Below, one piece after another: positions 54,664 through 61,882 of a DNA stretch of 64,000 nt. Where the stretch lies: NCBI RefSeq assembly GCF_021538675.1, contig NZ_JAJUKH010000002.1, positions 62,001 through 126,000 on the forward strand, written 5' to 3'. Every line of letters begins with the position of its first letter. Position 1 is the stretch's first letter. The notes beneath the pieces are model-generated. The model saw nothing but the letters and a program-made list of their open reading frames with translations, made no database searches and had not been told where the DNA came from. The stretch is from Paenarthrobacter sp. AR 02. GTDB taxonomy: Bacteria > Actinomycetota > Actinomycetes > Actinomycetales > Micrococcaceae. Made by a program: the position numbers and the translations under genes.

Positions 54664-55383
54664 TCAGCGCTTCTCAGCCGTCCGCAGCACGTAGCCCACG
54701 CCGCGCTTGGTCTGGATGAGGGCGGCGGCGTCGGGATCGATGTCCACCTTGCGGCGCAGGTACGAAATGTACGACTCAACAATTGAGGCATCGCCGTTGA
54801 AGTCGTACTCCCACACGTGGTCCAGGATCTGCGCCTTGGAAAGGACCCGGTTGGGATTGAGCATGAGGTAGCGCAGGAGCTTGAACTCCGTGGGGGACAG
54901 CTCGATGACGGTTCCGCCGCGACGGACCTCGTGGGCGTCGTCGTCGAGTTCGAGGTCGTCGACGCGGATAACGGCGTCGTCGTCTTCGAGCGGCTGGGTA
55001 CGGCGGAGGACGGCCCGGATACGGGCCACTACCTCGTCGAGGCTGAAAGGCTTGGTGACATAGTCATCGCCGCCCACGGTGAGGCCCGTGACTTTGTCCT
55101 CGGTGTCGTCCTTCGCTGTGAGGAACAGGACGGGGAAATGCTTGCCGGCGGCGCGGAGGCGCCGGGTCACGGTAAATCCGTCCATATCCGGCAGCATGAC
55201 GTCCAGGACGGCCAGGTCCGGCGCGTGGAGATCGGCCGCAGCAAGGGCTTCGCGACCGTTGGAAGCAGCCACTACCTCGAATCCTGCGAAACGCAGCGAC
55301 GTGGACAGCAGCTCACGAATGTTGGGTTCGTCATCAACCACAAGAAGCTTGGCTTCGGGACCGTTCTTTTTCATGCCACCCAT
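54664..55383 (-). CDS. Response regulator, OmpR/PhoB family
   Basis: The 239 residues have a receiver domain with acidic pocket VVDDEP, phospho-acceptor Asp61 (AVLDVMLPDMDG) and Lys in DDYVTKPFS, and a winged-helix DNA-binding domain (LSPTEFKLLRYLMLNPNRVL, SYISYLRRKVD, TKRGVGYVLR). It is paired with the downstream kinase. The true start may be the internal Met4, as both are close to the receiver domain. Confidence 0.94.
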   Translation of the reverse strand: MGGMKKNGPEAKLLVVDDEPNIRELLSTSLRFAGFEVVAASNGREALAAADLHAPDLAVLDVMLPDMDGFTVTRRLRAAGKHFPVLFLTAKDDTEDKVTGLTVGGDDYVTKPFSLDEVVARIRAVLRRTQPLEDDDAVIRVDDLELDDDAHEVRRGGTVIELSPTEFKLLRYLMLNPNRVLSKAQILDHVWEYDFNGDASIVESYISYLRRKVDIDPDAAALIQTKRGVGYVLRTAEKR

Positions 55384-55455
55384 GATCCTCCCAGTAACTG
55401 GGAGTTTTCTGAATGCTGCATGTGAGCAAACTGCGCGGGAAGTCCACGGACGGCA

Positions 55456-56085
55456 TCATGCGCCGAGGACCAGGCCCGCTCCCAGTGCCACCATGGTCAC
55501 GGCGATCCCGCCGTCCAGGATCCGCCAGGAGCGGGGCCTCGAAAAGAAGCCACGAAGGTACCGCGCACCGAATCCCAGCGAGCAGAACCAAAGAATGCTG
55601 CCCAGCATTGCCCCGGCGCCGAACCACCATTGCAGGGGAGTCCCTTGCGCGCTGGCCAGGGAGCCGATCAAGGCAATATCCAGATAGACGTGCGGGTTCA
55701 GCCAGGTCAGTGCCAGGACGGTGGCGACGGCGCCCGCCAGGCCGCGCCTCGCACCGCCGTCGTCCGGGCCGTCGCTTGTCAGCGACTGGGGGCGAAAGGC
55801 CCGTCGTGCGGCCATCAGGCCATAGGTCACCAGGAACGCTGCGCCCACATAGCGGAGGACGACGACGGCGGCCGGCGCGGCAGTGACCAGGGCGCCGATG
55901 CCCAGAACGCCGGCAGCGATGAGGACGGCGTCGGAGAGGGCGCATACCGCGACGATCGGACCTATGTGTTCGCCACGGATCCCTTGGCGAAGCACGAACG
56001 CATTCTGTGCCCCGATCGCGACGATGAGGGCCAGGCCTGTGGCGAGGCCAAGGCCTGCGGAGTGGGAGATATCAGTAATAGTCAC
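55456..56085 (-). CDS. LysE/ArgO family amino-acid exporter
   Basis: LysE exports basic amino acids. The 209 residues form about six membrane helices; the first part has the family sequence LATGLALIVAIGAQNAFVLR and IGPIVAVCALSDAVLIAAG, and the middle ATVLALTWLNPHVYLD. It is divergent from a LysR-type gene of the LysG/ArgP group, the usual partner, so export is probably induced by intracellular lysine or arginine. Confidence 0.92.
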   Translation of the reverse strand: MTITDISHSAGLGLATGLALIVAIGAQNAFVLRQGIRGEHIGPIVAVCALSDAVLIAAGVLGIGALVTAAPAAVVVLRYVGAAFLVTYGLMAARRAFRPQSLTSDGPDDGGARRGLAGAVATVLALTWLNPHVYLDIALIGSLASAQGTPLQWWFGAGAMLGSILWFCSLGFGARYLRGFFSRPRSWRILDGGIAVTMVALGAGLVLGA

Positions 56086-56110
56086 TCTTCGAAACTACGG
56101 ATGTGTTAAC

Positions 56111-56156
56111 CATTAGAACAGCTAAGTATTTTGATGCCGCATAAGCTGTTCTAATG
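56111..56156. promoter_or_regulatory. Inverted repeat between lysE and lysG, overlapping the lysG start
   Basis: CATTAGAACAGCT at 56111-56123 and AGCTGTTCTAATG at 56144-56156 are perfect 13-bp inverted repeats 20 bp apart. The last ATG is the start codon of the LysR gene, so binding would directly block its expression. It is the likely LysG operator, reaching toward the lysE promoter. Confidence 0.75.
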
Positions 56157-57071
56157 TTCCAATTTCCATCCGAACAGCTACTCACGTTCGCCACCGTCCT
56201 CTCGGAGGGAACCCTGGATGCGGCCGCGCGCCAACTCCATGTCACGCCGTCGGCAGTGTCCCAGCGGCTCAAGGCGCTCGAGCAGGCGGCGGGGCGTGTG
56301 CTGCTAAGGAGAAGCAACCCCGTTCAGGCAACGGAAGCCGGAGAGGTGGTCTTGCGGCTGGCGCGCCAGGTGGCGCAGCTCGAGGCCGACGCGGGCAGGG
56401 AACTCGGTTTGGGCTCGGAGGGAGCGGAACTCGCCGTGCCGATCGTCGTCAACGCGGATTCGCTGGCCGTCTGGTTCCTGCAGGCGCTGGTGAAGGTACC
56501 GCAGGAGCTGAACGTGACGTTTGACCTCCATCGGGATGACGAACAGCATTCGACGTCGCTGTTGCGGTCCGGGACAGTCATGGCGGCAGTCACGGCCACG
56601 CCTGAACCAGTGCAAGGATGCCGCGTCGAGAGCCTGGGGGTCATGCGATACCTTCCCGTTGCTGCGCCGCAGTACGTGGCGCGATGGTTCCCTGATTTTC
56701 CGAAGGGCATCAACGGGGTGTCGCTGAACGCTGCCCCTACGGTCGACTTCGATCGCAAGGACACCTATCAGTGGGCTTTCGTGCAGTCGTGGGCTGAGGC
56801 AGGGAGCGTGCCCGAGCGCCGGGGTCCCCGCCATTTCGTTCCGGCCTCGCACGATTTTGGCGACGCCATCCGCCTGGGCCTTGGCTGGGGGCTGATCCCA
56901 GAAGTGCAGTGCGGGCCGGACATTGCGGACGGCCGGCTGGTTGAGCTGGCACCGGACAGGCCGTTCGATGTTCCGCTTTACTGGCAACGGTGGCGCACGG
57001 CATCGAGGGTGCTGGACGTTCTCAGCGAGACTGTGCGGGACGTTTCTGCCCAGTATTTGAGGAGGCCATGA
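56154..57071 (+). CDS. LysR-family regulator of the LysG/ArgP group
   Basis: The 305-residue regulator has an N-terminal winged helix (LSEGTLDAAARQLHVTPSAV, SQRLKALEQAAGRVLLRR) and a LysR substrate-binding domain (ELAVPIVVNADSLAVWFLQA). The ArgP/LysG assignment rests on that motif and on the divergent lysE exporter. The start codon lies in an inverted repeat and has no clear Shine-Dalgarno, so the message may be leaderless. Confidence 0.92.
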   Translation: MFQFPSEQLLTFATVLSEGTLDAAARQLHVTPSAVSQRLKALEQAAGRVLLRRSNPVQATEAGEVVLRLARQVAQLEADAGRELGLGSEGAELAVPIVVNADSLAVWFLQALVKVPQELNVTFDLHRDDEQHSTSLLRSGTVMAAVTATPEPVQGCRVESLGVMRYLPVAAPQYVARWFPDFPKGINGVSLNAAPTVDFDRKDTYQWAFVQSWAEAGSVPERRGPRHFVPASHDFGDAIRLGLGWGLIPEVQCGPDIADGRLVELAPDRPFDVPLYWQRWRTASRVLDVLSETVRDVSAQYLRRP

Positions 57072-57140
57072 ATGTCCCTAAAACCGGACACGCCCGCTGA
57101 TGCTTCCAATAATGTCAGTGCCCCGTTCCACACTTAAAAC

Positions 57141-57380
57141 ATGGCAAACACAGCAGCTCCCACCACAGCAGCTTCCAACACTGTCCACCAACTCCGCGAC
57201 AGGGACGACGTCGAGTTCCACGTGACATACCTGGACACCGACACCGGCCATGTCCGCCGCGAGGATTTCCAGGACCTCGCCGCAGCCGAACGCTTCGCCA
57301 GTGCCCAACTCCGCGATGAAGAGTGCTGGGCCGTGGTGGACCACGTCAGCATCTCGGCCACCAGCCGAATGGTCGCCTAA
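57141..57380 (+). CDS. Small protein of unknown function
   Basis: The family is not recognised. The 79 residues start with an Ala/Thr-rich stretch, followed by an alternating strand-helix pattern (VEFHVTYLDTDTGHVRREDF, LAAAERFASAQLRDEECWAV). It has no membrane helix, cysteine pair or DNA-binding motif. Codon use matches the neighbours and composition is acidic, so it is probably a real cytoplasmic protein. It lies between the LysR gene and a convergent oxidase gene. Confidence 0.65.
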   Translation: MANTAAPTTAASNTVHQLRDRDDVEFHVTYLDTDTGHVRREDFQDLAAAERFASAQLRDEECWAVVDHVSISATSRMVA

Positions 57381-57397
57381 CCCCTATTGCGCGTCCG

Positions 57398-59473
57398 TCA
57401 CTCCGGCCTGTTGTGGGCGTGGCCCCCGTGCATGAAAGGCGATGACACCCCCTGATACTTCAGGAGCATCATCATCCCTTCCGCCGCGTGATCCAGGTTG
57501 TGGCAGTGGTCCATCCAGATGCCCGGATTGTCGGCGTGCAGCAGCAGTTCCCAGACCTCGCCAGGCTGTACGTCCACGGTGTCCAGCAGCAGCGGCGAGC
57601 CCGTCGGGGCCACGCCGTTCCGGCTCAGGACCTGCACATGGTGCCCGTGCGGATGCATCGGATGTGGTTCGGCGGTGCGGTTCACCACCGTCACCTTCAC
57701 GGTGTCGCCGAGAGACACGTCAATGGAGGGGACCAAGGGGTAGGCCGCACCGTTGACGGTGAAGGCAAATCGCGGAATACCATCGACAAAACGGAATTGC
57801 CGGTCAAGGACCATTACTTCTTCCCGGGTAACCCTCGGCTGCGCCGAACCGGAACCGGCTACGGGTTTGCCATAGGCCAGGAGGTCCAGCGCAGGAGTGG
57901 TGGCGAAGATACCCGCCGGCGCTTTGTCCGGGGCCGCACTTGAAGCAGCGGCCGAAGCTTCGGCCAAGGCTGCGGAACCGGGTGGGGCAATGACGACGGC
58001 GGCTCCTGCTGCGGAGTCCGAACGCACGGTTACCGGTGCGGCCGGCATCGTGAAGTCGATGTCCAGCCTGCCACCGGAACCCAGCCTGAGGAGTTTGCCG
58101 GTCACTTCGCCCGGCTGGTTCACCTCCATTCCGTCCACGGCGACTACCCGGAATGCGGCGCCGTCCACCCAGTAACGCTGCGGCAGCGAATCAGTGTTGA
58201 CCAGCCTCACCCGCACCGCGGAGCCGGGTGTAGCCGGGTGGGCACTGATGCGGTCTGAGGAGCCCAGCAACCCCAGACCGCCGAGGTCGTGCGCAGCCAC
58301 CACAAGGTCCGTCCCGGCACGGGGCGTTGCGGGGTCGTGCACGACGAATGTGCCGTAGAGGCCCTTGCGGACTCCCTCGGCTGAATCCTGGTGCGTGTGG
58401 TACCAGTACGTGCCGGCCTGCTTGGCCTGGAAGCGGTATGTCATGGAATGTCCCGGCATGACGGCGTCCTGGGTGGCCCCGGCTACTCCGTCCATGGCGT
58501 TGGGAACGTCGTAGCCGTGCCAATGCAGGGTAACGCCCGCGGCGATGTCACGGTTCTTGAGTTCCACCTCCATGACCTCGCCCAGCTGGGCTTCCAGCGC
58601 CGGCCCCGGGACGCTCCCGAAGGTCCAGGCTTCCACCCTCTGGCCCGAGGGCAGCGTCACCTGTTCCACGCGTGCTGTCAGCTCATAATGCCGGACCACG
58701 GCGTCCGCCGGCACGGTGCCCAGCAGATCCGTCACTTGGGTGGGCTTTGCCTGCACGTACCTGTCCGGTCGGCCGTGATGTCCGACGGCGGCAGGGATTG
58801 CTGCGCCGTCGGCGGACCGGCTGCCCAGCCAGGCAAAAGCTCCAGAGCCCAAAGCGGTACAGGCCATGAGGGCGGCAACTGCCGCAGCCGCCGTCGGACG
58901 CTTGTGGGCGCGCGGGACTGTCCCTGGGGAACTGCGCCCGGGACGCCCGGCTTCCCGTAGCGAAAGCCTGGCAAGAACCACCGTGCCGCCCACCAAAAAC
59001 AGGAGGACAACCACAGTCCATGGGGCGGGGAACGGACCTACTACGAGCGATAAGGCCAGCGATGCCACGGACGCCGCGGCCGCAGCGACCAGGGCAAGGA
59101 CAACTCCTTCACGGGACCGCAACCAGCCGGCCCGCCCGTAAGTGGTGGAGCCGGTGTTCCGCTTCCTCAGCAAATACGGAACACCGGCCATCGCGGCCCA
59201 AGCCGCGGGGATGGCGGTCAGAGGCAAGCTGATGGTTATGCGCTCACTGGCAAACCACCAACTGCCGGCCGCCAAAGCGGGTAGCAAGGCATAGCGGGCC
59301 ACCGTCGCAGCGGCGGCCACGCTCAGGAGTAAGAGGGCCAGATCGGTCGCGTGGGGTGGAGCTTGCTTCCGATCAGTGGTCGCGGCACTTGTCATCCACG
59401 CGGCGGCGACCCAGGCGCCGGCCGCGAGGATGGACAACACCAGGTCCACGGCCAGCAGCTGCGAGGTGTTCAC
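57398..59473 (-). CDS. Multicopper oxidase with multi-helix membrane N-terminus
   Basis: The C-terminal two-thirds is a multicopper oxidase that would act outside the membrane: copper motifs HWHG at 317-320, YWYHTHQ at 356-362, HPMHPHGHH near 620 and HCHNLDHAAEGMM from 656. The first 220 residues are unusual: six or seven predicted membrane helices (for example 5-27, 78-101, 123-146, 151-170, 195-217) instead of a signal peptide. A Met/His-containing tail (FMHGGHAHN) may bind copper. The substrate (copper, manganese or organic) cannot be told. A small membrane protein gene lies just upstream. Confidence 0.9.
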   Translation of the reverse strand: MNTSQLLAVDLVLSILAAGAWVAAAWMTSAATTDRKQAPPHATDLALLLLSVAAAATVARYALLPALAAGSWWFASERITISLPLTAIPAAWAAMAGVPYLLRKRNTGSTTYGRAGWLRSREGVVLALVAAAAASVASLALSLVVGPFPAPWTVVVLLFLVGGTVVLARLSLREAGRPGRSSPGTVPRAHKRPTAAAAVAALMACTALGSGAFAWLGSRSADGAAIPAAVGHHGRPDRYVQAKPTQVTDLLGTVPADAVVRHYELTARVEQVTLPSGQRVEAWTFGSVPGPALEAQLGEVMEVELKNRDIAAGVTLHWHGYDVPNAMDGVAGATQDAVMPGHSMTYRFQAKQAGTYWYHTHQDSAEGVRKGLYGTFVVHDPATPRAGTDLVVAAHDLGGLGLLGSSDRISAHPATPGSAVRVRLVNTDSLPQRYWVDGAAFRVVAVDGMEVNQPGEVTGKLLRLGSGGRLDIDFTMPAAPVTVRSDSAAGAAVVIAPPGSAALAEASAAASSAAPDKAPAGIFATTPALDLLAYGKPVAGSGSAQPRVTREEVMVLDRQFRFVDGIPRFAFTVNGAAYPLVPSIDVSLGDTVKVTVVNRTAEPHPMHPHGHHVQVLSRNGVAPTGSPLLLDTVDVQPGEVWELLLHADNPGIWMDHCHNLDHAAEGMMMLLKYQGVSSPFMHGGHAHNRPE

Positions 59474-59485
59474 AGCTGCCGCTGG

Positions 59486-59959
59486 TCAGGCAGTGCTGGG
59501 AGACGCTGATGCATCCGGGGCTGCAGCCTTGGGCGGAAGCGGCTGTGGGTTCAAGGCCACCGCGCGGGCACGCCTGAAGAGCCAGTAGGACATGAAAATT
59601 ATCAGGACGCCGGTCAAAGGATGGATGGCGGCCACCCACGAGCCGGCAGGGGTGATGAAATCTTCGGACGAACCAGTCAGCATGCCTCCGATGATGAAGA
59701 TGAACAACTGGACCCAGCTGAGCAGGAAGATCCCTGCGGCCAGCCAGATGGTCCGGGATCCGGCCCGGGCGATGGCGGCGACGATGGCGGCCAGGAGCGC
59801 GCCGTAACGCAGCACGTATTGGCCGTTCATCACGTGGTAGACGCCCGCTTCATGCTGGGCTTCGATGGTGTTTTGGAAATGGAAGTAACCGGCGAACAGT
59901 AACTGTGCGAGTGCTGACAGCAGGACGATCGCGGAAAGGACCAGGAGGGCTTTACGCAT
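59486..59959 (-). CDS. Four-helix membrane protein of unknown function
   Basis: The 157 residues have four predicted membrane helices (about 5-24, 52-66, 72-93 and 110-130) with His residues near the first loop (FHFQNTIEAQHEAGVYHVMN) and a Pro/Ala-rich C-terminal tail. It lies 12 bp before the multicopper oxidase on the same strand, so the two are probably co-transcribed and may work together. The 210-bp gap upstream of it shows no clear feature. Confidence 0.75.
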   Translation of the reverse strand: MRKALLVLSAIVLLSALAQLLFAGYFHFQNTIEAQHEAGVYHVMNGQYVLRYGALLAAIVAAIARAGSRTIWLAAGIFLLSWVQLFIFIIGGMLTGSSEDFITPAGSWVAAIHPLTGVLIIFMSYWLFRRARAVALNPQPLPPKAAAPDASASPSTA

Positions 59960-60169
59960 GGGGAATCCTCTGGATGAAAATGCTCAGATTTTTCTAGGCC
60001 TTCGAACCATCGGCTCCCTGGCTGCGGGATCACCCCCACTGCCGACGGCTGGCCGCCGGATTGCCTGGACCAGGGGCAAACCTTAAGGGCGGAGAGCTTC
60101 ACTAGGAATCGTAAAGTTGCTGGACATTAACCGCAAGGGCCCTGACCTTAAAAAGTACCTGCGGCCGCC

Positions 60170-61828
60170 CTACTGTTCCTGGCCGACGTCCTTGCCGATG
60201 TCCTTGGCGTCCATGATGCGGTAGGCGTAGCCCTGCTCGGCCAGGAACCGTTGGCGCTTGGCTGCGAAGTCCTGGTCCAGGGTGTCGCGGGCCACCAGGG
60301 AGTAGAACCTGGCGGCGCGGCCGTCCTGCTTGGGGCGCAGGAGGCGTCCCAGCCGTTGAGCTTCTTCCTGGCGCGAGCCGAACGAGCCTGACACCTGGAT
60401 GGCTACCGAGGCCTCGGGAAGGTCGATGGAGAAGTTCGCCACTTTGGACACCACCAGGGTGTGGATTTCGCCCTTGCGGAAGGCGTCGAAGAGTTTTTGC
60501 CTCGCCTTGACGCTGGTTTCGCCCTTGATCAAAGGGGCATCCAACCGTTCGGAAATCTCATCCAGCTGATCGATGTACTGGCCGATCACCAGCAACTGCT
60601 CACCCTTGTGGACCTCCACCAGTTGCTCCACCAGCTGGGTCTTGGTTTCCGACGTCGCGCATAGCCGGTACTTATCGGCGTCGTCAGCCATGGCATAAGC
60701 CACGCGCTCGTCGCGGGGGAGGTCCACCCGGACTTCCACACAGTCCGCAGGAGCGATGTAGCCCTGGGCTTCAATGTCCTTCCACGGAGCGTCGTATCGC
60801 TTGGGACCGATCAGGCTGAAGACCTCACCTTCCCGTCCGTCCTCCCGTACCAGGGTTGCCGTCAGGCCCAGCCGGCGCCGGGCCTGCAGGTCCGCGGTCA
60901 TCCGGAAGATCGGAGCGGGAAGCAGGTGGACTTCGTCGTAGATGATGAGTCCCCAGTCGTGTCCGTCCACCAATTCCAGGTGGGGATACAGCCCCCCACG
61001 TTTGGTGGTCAGGACCTGGTACGTGGCAATGGTGACGGGCCGGACTTCCTTGACCGCGCCCGAGTACTCGCCGATCTCGTCTTCGGTCAGGGACGTCCGT
61101 TTGAGGAGCTCGTCCTTCCACTGCCGGGCGGAAACCGTGTTGGTCACAAGGATGAGGGTGGTGGTGGAAGACGTCGCCATGGCTGCCGCACCCACCAGCG
61201 TCTTACCGGCACCACAGGGAAGCACGACGACGCCGCTGCCGCCGGCCCAGAAGTTCTCCGTGGCCAGCTTCTGGTACGGCCGGAGCTGCCAGCCGCTCTC
61301 GTCCAGCATGATCAGGTGCGGCTGCCCGTCCACGTAGCCGGCAAGATCCTCTGCGGGCCAACCCAACTTGAGGAGCAGCTGCTTCAACTGGCCGCGCTGG
61401 GATGAATGGACTACCACCGTTTCGCCATCAATCCGCGGCCCCAGCAGGGGAGCGATCTTCTTGGCCCGAATGACTTCCTCCAGCACGGGGTAGTCATCGG
61501 TACGCATCACCAGGCCGTGCTGGGCGTCCTTTTCCAACCGGAGCCTGCCATAGCGCGACATGGTCTCTTCGATGTCGATCAGCAAAGCGTGCGGCACGGG
61601 AAAGCGCGAGTACTTCAGCAAGGTATCGAGCACCTGCTCCGCGTCCAACCCCGCAGCACGGGCATTCCAAAGACCCAAGGGCGTCAGCCGGTAGCTGTGC
61701 ATATGTTCCGGGGCGCGTTCCAGTTCAGCGAACGCGGCGATGGCATGCCGGGCCTCGGTGGCGAGTTCGTGGTCGACTTCCAGCAGGATGGTTTTGTCGC
61801 TTTGAACGATCAGCGGACCGTCGGTCAC
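60170..61828 (-). CDS. DNA repair helicase XPB (actinobacterial type)
   Basis: This superfamily 2 helicase is related to eukaryotic XPB. The 552 residues have an N-terminal damage-recognition-like domain, Walker A in VVLPCGAGKTLVGAAA at about 201-216, the DEAH-box variant DEVH at 298-301 (IIYDEVHLLPAP), motif III GLTATL followed by the XPB-typical REDGRE at about 328-333, and the second RecA domain with QVSGSFGSRQEEAQRLGRLL. It lies 54 bp after its partner gene on the same strand. Confidence 0.95.
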   Translation of the reverse strand: MTDGPLIVQSDKTILLEVDHELATEARHAIAAFAELERAPEHMHSYRLTPLGLWNARAAGLDAEQVLDTLLKYSRFPVPHALLIDIEETMSRYGRLRLEKDAQHGLVMRTDDYPVLEEVIRAKKIAPLLGPRIDGETVVVHSSQRGQLKQLLLKLGWPAEDLAGYVDGQPHLIMLDESGWQLRPYQKLATENFWAGGSGVVVLPCGAGKTLVGAAAMATSSTTTLILVTNTVSARQWKDELLKRTSLTEDEIGEYSGAVKEVRPVTIATYQVLTTKRGGLYPHLELVDGHDWGLIIYDEVHLLPAPIFRMTADLQARRRLGLTATLVREDGREGEVFSLIGPKRYDAPWKDIEAQGYIAPADCVEVRVDLPRDERVAYAMADDADKYRLCATSETKTQLVEQLVEVHKGEQLLVIGQYIDQLDEISERLDAPLIKGETSVKARQKLFDAFRKGEIHTLVVSKVANFSIDLPEASVAIQVSGSFGSRQEEAQRLGRLLRPKQDGRAARFYSLVARDTLDQDFAAKRQRFLAEQGYAYRIMDAKDIGKDVGQEQ

Positions 61829-61882
61829 TGTTGAATCCTCACTTGCGCAGCTTCACGGCGCGGTTTTCACAAACTGTGCGTT

